64,000 nt of DNA, taken from assembly GCF_002138415.1 (NCBI RefSeq), contig NZ_CP015612.1, forward strand, positions 3,450,001 through 3,514,000, given 5' to 3'. The translations under genes were made by a program, and so were the position numbers. Below are positions 27,212 through 34,185 of this stretch, piece by piece. The stretch comes from Stenotrophomonas maltophilia. GTDB taxonomy: Bacteria > Pseudomonadota > Gammaproteobacteria > Xanthomonadales > Xanthomonadaceae. The notes beneath the pieces were generated by a model, which saw only the letters and a program-made list of their open reading frames with translations, was not told where the DNA came from and searched no databases. Positions within the stretch are counted from its first letter, which is position 1; each line of letters begins with the position of its first letter.

Positions 27212-28105
27212 ATGACCGCCAACTCCGATTCCCTGATCCGCTTCCTGCTCCCCGACGCTGGCGTCCGTGGTGTCCATGTGCGCCTGCAGGCCACCTGGCA
27301 GGAAATCCTGTCCCACGCCGCGTACCCGGATACGGCCGCCGAACTGCTCGGCGAGGCCTGCGTGGCCTCGGCGCTGTTCACCGGCCACACCAAGATCGAT
27401 GGCCGTCTCTCGATCCAGCTGCGCAGCAGCACCGCCCTGCGTACCCTGTTCGCCGAGTGCACCGCCGCCGGTACCCTGCGCGGCATCGCCCAGCTCAACG
27501 AGGGCGCCGATGCGCCGCGTGACCTGTCCAGCCTGGGCGATGACGCCCTGCTGGCGATCACCATCGAAAACCCGGGTCTGGATCCGCGCGAGCCGCAGCG
27601 CTACCAGAGCCTGGTCGCGCTGACCGCGCCGGAGCTGGACGAGGCCTTCGAGGATTACTTCCGCCAGTCCGAGCAGCTGCCGACCCGCCTGCTGCTGGCC
27701 GCCGACCGCAACGGTGCCGCCGGCCTGCTACTGCAGAAGCTGCCGGGCGACGAGGGAGACGAGGATGGCTGGGCGCGCGCCAGCGCCTTGTTCGAAACCC
27801 TGGGCAAGGCCGAACTGCTGGCCACTCCGGCCGAGCAGCTGCTGCATCGCCTGTTCCACGAGGAGAAGCCGGCGCTGATGGGCGACAAGCCGCTGTCCTT
27901 CGCCTGCTCCTGCTCCCGTGAACCGGTCGCGTCGATGCTGCAGTCGCTGGGCGAGGACGAGGCCCGCGCCGCAGCCGAATCCACTGGAGCTGTCGAGGTT
28001 CGTTGCGAATTCTGCGGGCGCGAGTATCACTTTCCTTTGACGGAGTTCGGCATACTGTTCCACGGTGCCGAGGGGACCGTGCCGGCACCTGAACGGCTTC
28101 AGTAA
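27212..28105 (+). CDS. hslO: Hsp33 redox-regulated molecular chaperone
   Basis: A 297-residue cytosolic holdase activated by oxidation. [18 protein letters not shown] is the N-terminal signature. The C-terminal zinc/redox switch is present as CSCSREP and [12 protein letters not shown], giving the CxC...CxxC set of four cysteines. ATG 27212 begins the conserved region. In-frame upstream codons overlap the divergent mtgA start and are not needed. The neighbour downstream has its own promoter. Confidence 0.94.
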   Translation: MTANSDSLIRFLLPDAGVRGVHVRLQATWQEILSHAAYPDTAAELLGEACVASALFTGHTKIDGRLSIQLRSSTALRTLFAECTAAGTLRGIAQLNEGADAPRDLSSLGDDALLAITIENPGLDPREPQRYQSLVALTAPELDEAFEDYFRQSEQLPTRLLLAADRNGAAGLLLQKLPGDEGDEDGWARASALFETLGKAELLATPAEQLLHRLFHEEKPALMGDKPLSFACSCSREPVASMLQSLGEDEARAAAESTGAVEVRCEFCGREYHFPLTEFGILFHGAEGTVPAPERLQ

Positions 28106-28137
28106 ACGGCTTGTCTTGCATCTGGGGGGATCAAGGC

Positions 28138-28166
28138 TTGTTAAGAATTCATAAACACCCTAGGAT
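28138..28166 (+). promoter_or_regulatory. Sigma-70 promoter for the 28222 gene
   Basis: TTGTTA (28138-28143), a 17-bp AT-rich spacer, and TAGGAT (28161-28166). It is one of the few AT-rich patches in the area. Confidence 0.6.
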
Positions 28167-28167
28167 C

Positions 28168-28191
28168 AAGTTCCCGTCTCCGCGGGAACTT
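28168..28191 (+). promoter_or_regulatory. Palindrome at the start of the 28222 transcript
   Basis: A perfect 9-bp inverted repeat AAGTTCCCG (28168-28176) / CGGGAACTT (28183-28191) immediately downstream of the -10. It covers the predicted transcription start, so it could be an operator or a 5' hairpin. Confidence 0.5.
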
Positions 28192-28221
28192 CCGTTGTCC
28201 GTCCCTGTCTGAACTGGTCCG

Positions 28222-29070
28222 ATGCGTACCTTCCTGCGTCTACCGCTGGCCCTGATGATCGCCCTTGGCGCGATCACGGGCGTGCATGCGCAGAGCAAGG
28301 ACACCCGTACCGTGCTGCCGGTGTGGAACAAGGGCAGCGGCAAGGTCGAAGCCCTGCTGTATCTGGAGCCCACCGGCGAACAGGCGGCTGGCGCCCGCTG
28401 GCACTTCGGCCGCAACTCGCTGGACGCGGCCTTCGGCCTGTCGTCGGGCGATTCGCTGGGCCTGCTCTGCAACAGCAGCAGCGGAACCAGCATGAGCGGC
28501 CTGGCCAGTCACTGCATGCTGGCCAGCCTCGGCGACGAGGATGACCTCAACAGCCGTCGCTTCAGCGGCACCGCCGCGCTGAACCGCGGCAACAGCCGCC
28601 TGGGCATCACGGCCGGTACCGGCCGTGAAACCCTGCCGGCATGGCTGTCCGGACCAAACAAGACGCCGTCGCTGCGCGCCGAGCAGAACGACCTGACCGT
28701 GTTCGCGCAGAAGAACATCGGCCGCGAAGGCTTCGTTTCCATCGCCGGCACCTATGCCAAGGCCCGCCTGGTGCCGCTGGCCGACGCTTCGCCGGCCCTG
28801 GTCGACCGCTGGGACAGCAAGAGCCTGAGCATCGGTGCCGGCTACGGCAACTTCACCGGCAGCATCATCGGTCGCGTGGTCGACGTACCGGGCAAGCCCG
28901 GCAAGTGGGAAGGCCTGGGTATCGGCCTGACCTGGCGTACCCCGTGGTCCGGCCAGCTCACCGTGGGCGCGGAAAACGTGATCAGCCGCGGCAAGAATCC
29001 GTTCTCGCCTCGCAATGAAAGCAATGACGACGGCACCGTGCCGTATGTCCGCTACGAGCAGGATCTGTAA
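28222..29070 (+). CDS. Exported protein of unknown function, possible outer-membrane barrel
   Basis: A 282-residue protein that I do not recognise as a named family. It has a clear signal peptide (LALMIALGAITGVHAQ). The mature part is rich in alternating, glycine-containing strands (GFVSIAGTYAKARL, LSIGAGYGNFTGSIIGRVV, GLGIGLTWRTPWSGQLTVGAENV), which suits an outer-membrane or periplasmic beta structure. Two cysteines (LLCNSSSG, SHCMLA) may form a disulfide. It has its own promoter with a palindrome at the start site. A TTCG-loop terminator-like hairpin follows it, and a TonB-dependent receptor gene lies downstream but is separated by about 400 bp. Confidence 0.7.
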   Translation: MRTFLRLPLALMIALGAITGVHAQSKDTRTVLPVWNKGSGKVEALLYLEPTGEQAAGARWHFGRNSLDAAFGLSSGDSLGLLCNSSSGTSMSGLASHCMLASLGDEDDLNSRRFSGTAALNRGNSRLGITAGTGRETLPAWLSGPNKTPSLRAEQNDLTVFAQKNIGREGFVSIAGTYAKARLVPLADASPALVDRWDSKSLSIGAGYGNFTGSIIGRVVDVPGKPGKWEGLGIGLTWRTPWSGQLTVGAENVISRGKNPFSPRNESNDDGTVPYVRYEQDL

Positions 29071-29107
29071 TCGGCTCGGTGTCGAGCAGCATCACTGCAA
29101 CCAACAC

Positions 29108-29135
29108 AGGGCGCCTTCGGGCGCCCTTCCTGTTT
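29108..29135 (+). terminator. Rho-independent terminator candidate
   Basis: An 8-bp stem AGGGCGCC/GGCGCCCT with a TTCG tetraloop, followed by a short T-containing run, 37 bp after the 28222 gene. Confidence 0.6.
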
Positions 29136-29467
29136 CTGCAGGTACCACGGGTTTCTGCAGGTACCACGAAGACGGCACACACGCCCGAATTGATACATAC
29201 CGAAACACAACGAAATGCATCAACAGAAACGGATATGATCGCAAAATGAGGCTGTGATCACGTAAATGCGCCAAACTTACTCCGTAAGTAATTGAATTAT
29301 ATGGCCTCACTGTGATGTGAAGATGAACCACATCCAGAATTAACGCAGCTTTAATTTTCCAAGGGGCGCCGTTACTATCGGTTCAGCCTCGCGTTTTTTG
29401 GAGCGACTTTTTTCGCTCCGCACGCAGGCAATCACCCCAGCCAAGACTTCTTGGAGAGAGAGAGCCA
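29136..29467 (+). promoter_or_regulatory. AT-rich leader and regulatory region of the TonB receptor
   Basis: About 330 bp without a gene. A 17-bp direct repeat (TTTCTGCAGGTACCACG) occurs at the left. The rest is far richer in A+T than its neighbours. It contains TGTGATCAC (CRP/Clp half-site-like), TGATGTGAAGATGAACCACA, a TACTAT -10 candidate near 29370, and a GGAGCGA/TCGCTCC hairpin with a T-rich loop (29400-29419). A GGAGAGAGAG ribosome site precedes the ATG. Regulation by the CRP-like protein Clp is a guess. Confidence 0.45.
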
Positions 29468-32362
29468 ATGAATTTGAAGTCCAACACGCTGCGCGATGCG
29501 GTTGTCATCGCGCTGGTCGCCGGTGCCTCCATCGCGACCGCCCAGGCCCAGGAGGCCACGGGTGCGACCAACCTGGATCGCATCCAGGTCACCGGTTCGC
29601 GCATCCGTTCGGTTGACCTGGAAACCCAGCAGCCGGTCCTGACCCTGTCACGCGAAACGATCCAGCAGACCGGCCGTACCAACGTTGCCGAAGTGCTGCA
29701 GCAGATCGCCACCAACGGTGCAGCCATCAACACCCAGTTCAACAACGGTGGCGACGGTTCGGCCGGTGTCGACCTGCGTAACCTGGGTTCCTCGCGCACC
29801 CTGGTGCTGGTCAACGGTCGTCGCTGGGTGCAGGCCCTGGACGGCACCGTCGATCTGAACACCATCCCGACCGCCATCGTCGAGCGCATTGAAGTCCTGA
29901 AGGACGGCGCCTCCTCGATCTACGGTTCGGATGCCATCGCCGGCGTGGTCAACATCATCACGCGCGACAACTTCAACGGTGGCGAAGCGCACGTCTACTA
30001 CGGCCAGTTCAGCAAGGGTGACGGCGAGCGCCAGGCGCTGGACCTGACCCTGGGCAGCAGCAACGACCGCAGCAGCCTGGTGTTCGGCGCCAGCTACGTG
30101 AAGGAAAAGGCCGTCATGGCCGGCGCGCGCAAGATCTCGCGCGATCCGGTGTACGGCCTGGGCGCTTCGCAGTACAGCGGTCAGACCTCGTCGGGCGGCT
30201 ACTGGGACCTGACCATCGATGACGTCGGTACCGACGATTACGATGCGTGGAGTGACCTGGCAGGCAGCGACGACCCGGCCACTGCTGCACGTGCCGGGCT
30301 CAACCGCCGCGTGATCAACCCGGGTGCCGCCGGCACCGACCTCAACAACTACCACGACTTCAGCAGCGCCGACGCCTACAACTACGCCAAGGACAACTAC
30401 CTGCGCACGCCGCAGGAGCGCAAGTCGATCTACATCCAGGGGCGTTACGACCTGACTGATTCGATCTCCCTGCGTACCGACGCGCTGTACAACCAGCGTC
30501 TGTCGGCCCAGCAGCTGGCCGGCTACCCGCTGAGCGCGGGCAGCTACCTCGGTGGCAACCAGGGCCTGTCGGCCGACAGCTATTACAACCCGACCCGCCT
30601 GACCGACAATCCGCGCGAACTGAACTGGAACCGCCGCCTGGTCGAACAGGACCGTTACTACGAACAGGACGTCAAGACCTTCCATTGGTATGGTGGCCTT
30701 GAAGGTTCGTTCGAAGTGGCCGGCCGCTACTTCAACTGGGATGCCGGTGCCGCCTACAACGTCTCCGACCAGGTCGACACCCAGGTTGGCGACGTGAACA
30801 TGGGCAACCTGTACCAGGCCACCGGTGCGTCCTTCCTGGACACCGACGGCGTGGTCAAGTGCGGTGCGCCGGGTGCTGTCATCGCCGGCTGCGTGCCGTT
30901 CAACCCGTTTACCAGCGCCGGCACCATGCCGCAGGACCAGCTGGACTACATCCTGTTCAACGCCAAGGACAAGTTCCAGAACAAGTCCAAGTCGTTCACC
31001 GCCAACCTGTCCGGCGACATCGTCGAACTGCCGGGCGGCATGATGGGCTTCGCCGCCGGTGTGGAAAGGCGCAAGGAATCGGGCTACGACATGCCTGACG
31101 CGTTCGTGTCGGCCGGTCTGAGCTCGGGCAATGGCCGCAAGCCGACCTCCGGTGCCTACGACCTGACCGACGTCTACCTGGAAGTGGCCGTGCCGCTGCT
31201 GAAGGACCTGCCGGGCGCCAAGTCGCTGGAACTCAGCGCCGCCACCCGTCGTTCGGACTACAGCAACTTCGGTTCGACGCTGAACAGCAAGTTCGGATTC
31301 AAGTGGAAGCCGATCGAAGACCTGATGGTCCGCGGCAACTGGGCCGAGGGCTTCCGTGCTCCGTCCATTTCCAACCTGTTCGGTGGTGCCGGTGAGGCCT
31401 ACGACAGCTATGGTGATCCGTGCTCGATCGGCAGCCCGTACATCGGCAATGCCGACGTTGCCTCCCGTTGCGCGGCGGCAGGCATTCCCGCCAGCTACCA
31501 GCAGCGCGAGGGCTACGGCGGCCAGACCGCATGGCCGTTCGAGTGGAAGTCGAACCAGGAGCTGAGCCCGGAAACCTCGACCTCCAAGAGCCTGGGCATC
31601 GTCTACAGCCCCAGCTTCATGCGCGGCTTCGACGTGTCGCTGGACTGGTGGAAGATCAACATCAAGGACGTGATCAGCCGCCCGACCGCCGACTACATGC
31701 TTGAGCAGTGCTATGTGCAGGGCAACGCCGGCTGGTGTGACGTGCTGGGCAACTCGGGCCTGACCCGCAATGCCCTCGGCCAGATCACCTACATGGCCCG
31801 CTACCTGCAGAACCTGGGTGAGCTGGAAGTGGAAGGTTACGACCTGACCATGCGTTACCAGCTGCCGGATACCCGCTATGGTTCGTTCTCGTTCGTGTGG
31901 GACAGCGTCTACATGAGCAAGTACCGCACCAAGGCCACCCCGGAATCGGAATGGGATCCGTCCGAAGTCGGCGGCTACACCCGCGACTCCCCGATCTGGC
32001 GCATCCGCTCGAACCTGACCGCCAACTGGACCTATGGTGATTTCGGCGTGAGCTGGACCGTGCGTTACTTCTCGGGCCTGAACGAGAACTGCAAGTTCCC
32101 GGGCGTGGCTGAGCTGTGCAGCAATCCGGACAAAATCGGCCTGGAAGGCCGTCCGGACCCGGAAAACCACCTGGCCGCCACCACCTACCACGACCTGCAG
32201 GTCCGCTATAACCTGCCGTGGAACGGCACCGTCTCGGTCGGTCTGACCAACGTATTCGACAAGGAACCGCCGGTGGCCACGCAGGCCTTCGCCAACTCCT
32301 TCGACTACCAGTACGACACCCCGGGGCGTTACATGTACATGGAGTACCGCCAGCGCTTCTGA
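29468..32362 (+). CDS. TonB-dependent outer-membrane receptor
   Basis: A 964-residue transporter with a signal peptide (VVIALVAGASIATAQAQ). A TonB-box-like start (LDRIQVTGSRIRS) leads into a plug domain (about residues 45-165). The plug includes NLGSSRTLVLVNGRRWV and IVERIEVLKDGASSIYGSDAIAGVVNIIT. A 22-strand barrel ends in YMYMEYRQRF with the terminal Phe needed for membrane insertion. Large receptors of this xanthomonad type often import plant or microbial carbohydrates, peptides or siderophores. The substrate is not evident because no transport or catabolic gene is adjacent. It is monocistronic, ended by a strong terminator. Confidence 0.93.
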   Translation: MNLKSNTLRDAVVIALVAGASIATAQAQEATGATNLDRIQVTGSRIRSVDLETQQPVLTLSRETIQQTGRTNVAEVLQQIATNGAAINTQFNNGGDGSAGVDLRNLGSSRTLVLVNGRRWVQALDGTVDLNTIPTAIVERIEVLKDGASSIYGSDAIAGVVNIITRDNFNGGEAHVYYGQFSKGDGERQALDLTLGSSNDRSSLVFGASYVKEKAVMAGARKISRDPVYGLGASQYSGQTSSGGYWDLTIDDVGTDDYDAWSDLAGSDDPATAARAGLNRRVINPGAAGTDLNNYHDFSSADAYNYAKDNYLRTPQERKSIYIQGRYDLTDSISLRTDALYNQRLSAQQLAGYPLSAGSYLGGNQGLSADSYYNPTRLTDNPRELNWNRRLVEQDRYYEQDVKTFHWYGGLEGSFEVAGRYFNWDAGAAYNVSDQVDTQVGDVNMGNLYQATGASFLDTDGVVKCGAPGAVIAGCVPFNPFTSAGTMPQDQLDYILFNAKDKFQNKSKSFTANLSGDIVELPGGMMGFAAGVERRKESGYDMPDAFVSAGLSSGNGRKPTSGAYDLTDVYLEVAVPLLKDLPGAKSLELSAATRRSDYSNFGSTLNSKFGFKWKPIEDLMVRGNWAEGFRAPSISNLFGGAGEAYDSYGDPCSIGSPYIGNADVASRCAAAGIPASYQQREGYGGQTAWPFEWKSNQELSPETSTSKSLGIVYSPSFMRGFDVSLDWWKINIKDVISRPTADYMLEQCYVQGNAGWCDVLGNSGLTRNALGQITYMARYLQNLGELEVEGYDLTMRYQLPDTRYGSFSFVWDSVYMSKYRTKATPESEWDPSEVGGYTRDSPIWRIRSNLTANWTYGDFGVSWTVRYFSGLNENCKFPGVAELCSNPDKIGLEGRPDPENHLAATTYHDLQVRYNLPWNGTVSVGLTNVFDKEPPVATQAFANSFDYQYDTPGRYMYMEYRQRF

Positions 32363-32395
32363 TGGAAGCACCGGTGTAAGCAGCAGAACGACAGT

Positions 32396-32419
32396 ACGGG
32401 GCCCTTCGGGGCCCCGTTT
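32396..32419 (+). terminator. Terminator of the TonB receptor gene
   Basis: A 9-bp perfect stem ACGGGGCCC/GGGCCCCGT with a TTCG loop followed by TTTCTGTT. Confidence 0.8.
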
Positions 32420-32458
32420 CTGTTGCAGGACCGGCGCACGGCATCACGGCAACACAAA

Positions 32459-32490
32459 ACAAAAAGGCCGCAGCAGGGCTGCGGCCTTTC
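32459..32490. terminator. Bidirectional terminator before tetR
   Basis: A 12-bp perfect stem AAAGGCCGCAGC (32463-32474) / GCTGCGGCCTTT with a 3-nt loop, an A run on the left and Ts on the right. It can end the tetR transcript from the other side. Confidence 0.8.
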
Positions 32491-32511
32491 GTACGCTCCC
32501 GCGCGGCGGAC

Positions 32512-33114
32512 TCAGCCGTTCGGAATCAGCGTCTCGATCAGGTGCTCGACGTAGGCCTCGAAATCCTCGCGCGCCTGCTTGGGTTGCTGCAACTGCAGCG
32601 ACAGCTGCAGGAAGCCGACATAGGCCGCGTAGGCCAGGCGCGCGCGATGGCGTGCATCGGTCGAACTGAGTCCGGCCTGGCGGAACGAGGCGATCAGATA
32701 GTCGAGGCGGCGCTGCGACACCCGGTCGATCACCGGGCGCACCATCGGGTGGTCCAGCGCCTTCAGCAGCTCGCTGTAGATGATGTGCGGCTGCACTTCA
32801 TGCGCCACCATCTGGAACAGCTGGCGAAGGCGCACACGCGGATCCGGCACGTCTTCCAGGCTGCCGAACACCTGTTCCTGTTCGAACAGTTCCCAGCGTT
32901 CCAGTGCGGCCTGCAGCAAGGCGTCGCGCGAAGGGAAATGCCAGTAGAAACTGCCCTTGGTCACGCCCAGCCGCCGTGCCAGCGGTTCCACCGCGACGGC
33001 GCCTACGCCTTGTTCAGCAATCAGGTCGAGGGCCGCCTGGGCCCAGTCTTCGGCGCTCAGGCGGCTGTTGCGGCCGGCGCGCGGTTCGCCGGCGGAAGCG
33101 TCAGGTTGATTCAT
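32512..33114 (-). CDS. TetR family transcriptional regulator
   Basis: A 200-residue repressor. The N-terminal HTH is clear: ALDLIAEQGVGAVAVEPLARRLG with VTKGSFYWHFPSRDALLQAALERW. The C-terminal ligand domain is all-helical. ATG 33114 starts just ahead of a short charged tail, and longer in-frame versions run into the promoter. It is divergent from a hydrolase-fadE operon, whose promoter is bracketed by two matching palindromes (33218-33235 and 33254-33271). The likely job is to repress those genes and perhaps itself until an acyl-CoA or lipid ligand appears. Confidence 0.86.
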   Translation of the reverse strand: MNQPDASAGEPRAGRNSRLSAEDWAQAALDLIAEQGVGAVAVEPLARRLGVTKGSFYWHFPSRDALLQAALERWELFEQEQVFGSLEDVPDPRVRLRQLFQMVAHEVQPHIIYSELLKALDHPMVRPVIDRVSQRRLDYLIASFRQAGLSSTDARHRARLAYAAYVGFLQLSLQLQQPKQAREDFEAYVEHLIETLIPNG

Positions 33115-33217
33115 GCGCTGATTTAACCATACGCCGGGGTTCGTTGCAGTACGCGGTTGCGGTCGAAACCGTCGCAGGGCCCCCGGGGCGGTCCATCCAG
33201 GCGCGTTCCGCAGCGCA

Positions 33218-33235
33218 CCATACCGTGCAGTATTG
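33218..33235. promoter_or_regulatory. Probable TetR operator O2
   Basis: CCATAC-CGTGC-AGTATTG, an imperfect copy (12 of 14 arm positions) of O1. It overlaps the first bases of the -35 hexamer (33233-33238). Confidence 0.6.
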
Positions 33236-33260
33236 ACTTCCCCCCGAAGCAATCCATACT
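33233..33260 (+). promoter_or_regulatory. Promoter of the hydrolase-fadE operon
   Basis: TTGACT (33233-33238), 16-bp spacer, CATACT (33255-33260). Transcription would start at about 33267-33268, exactly at the ATG of the hydrolase, which suggests a leaderless mRNA. Confidence 0.65.
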
Positions 33261-33271
33261 AGCAAGTATGG
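33254..33271. promoter_or_regulatory. Probable TetR operator O1
   Basis: A perfect palindrome CCATACT-AGCA-AGTATGG, covering the -10 box and the hydrolase start codon. The centre-to-centre distance to O2 is 36 bp. Confidence 0.68.
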
Positions 33272-34185
33272 TTACGTCCCCTACTCCCGCTGCGTTCCAT
33301 GATCTGCGCCTGGACGCTGCCCATGGCGCGCGTCTGGCAGCGACCGCCAGCGACCACGGCCGGCGCGGCCGGGTGCTGTTCGCACATGGCTTCGGCCAGA
33401 CCCGCCACGCCTGGATCGCCACCGCCCGCGCCCTGTCTGCAGCGGGTCTGCAGACCCTGGCCTACGATGCGCGCGGCCACGGCGACTCGGACTGGAATGC
33501 CGCCGACCTGCCCTATCACGGCGAACAGTTCGCCGATGACCTGATCGTGCTGGCCGGTGAACAGCCGCGCCCGCCGGTGCTGGTCGCGGCATCAATGGGC
33601 GGCCTGTTCGGCCTGCTGGCCGAGTCGCGCTGGCCGGGTCTGTTCTCGGCGATGGTGCTGGTCGACATCACCCCGCGCTGGGATACCGCCGGTGTCGAAC
33701 GCATCCTGGCCTTCATGACCGCCCATCCCGACGGCTTCGCGTCGCTGACCCAGGCCGCCGACGTGATCTCGGCCTACATGCCGCACCGTCCGCGCAAATC
33801 CGAGCAGTCGCTGCGTGCGCTGCTGCGCGAGGACGGCCACGGCCGCTGGCGCTGGCACTGGGACCCGCGCCTGGTAGCCGAACTGGCCCGCGACAGCGAA
33901 CAGCACCAGGACGCACTGGCCGAGGCCGCACGCCAGGTGAAGTGCCCGCTGCTGCTGGTCAGCGGCGGTCGCAGTGACCTGGTCACGCCACAGACCGTGG
34001 CCGAATTCCTGGCGTTGGCGCCGCACGCGCGCCATGTACAGCTGCCGCAGGCCACGCATATGGTCGCCGGCGATGACAACGACGCCTTTACCGCTACTGT
34101 GTTGGACTATCTGGACGTGTTGCCCGCAGCGGATGCTGCGGCTTCGTCCGCCACAAACGAGCACGTCACCGGAGCACGCTCATGA
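33268..34185 (+). CDS. Alpha/beta hydrolase
   Basis: A 305-residue alpha/beta hydrolase. VLFAHGFGQTRHAW is the oxyanion loop. LVAASMGGLFGLLA carries the nucleophile Ser in A-S-M-G. LLLVSGGRSDLVTPQT carries the acid region and PQATHMVAGDDND the catalytic His. It has no signal peptide. The only sensible start is ATG 33268, which overlaps an operator and lacks a Shine-Dalgarno sequence. Its last 4 bp (ATGA) overlap fadE, so the two are co-translated. A role as esterase or thioesterase feeding beta-oxidation is inferred from that coupling. Confidence 0.85.
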   Translation: MVTSPTPAAFHDLRLDAAHGARLAATASDHGRRGRVLFAHGFGQTRHAWIATARALSAAGLQTLAYDARGHGDSDWNAADLPYHGEQFADDLIVLAGEQPRPPVLVAASMGGLFGLLAESRWPGLFSAMVLVDITPRWDTAGVERILAFMTAHPDGFASLTQAADVISAYMPHRPRKSEQSLRALLREDGHGRWRWHWDPRLVAELARDSEQHQDALAEAARQVKCPLLLVSGGRSDLVTPQTVAEFLALAPHARHVQLPQATHMVAGDDNDAFTATVLDYLDVLPAADAAASSATNEHVTGARS

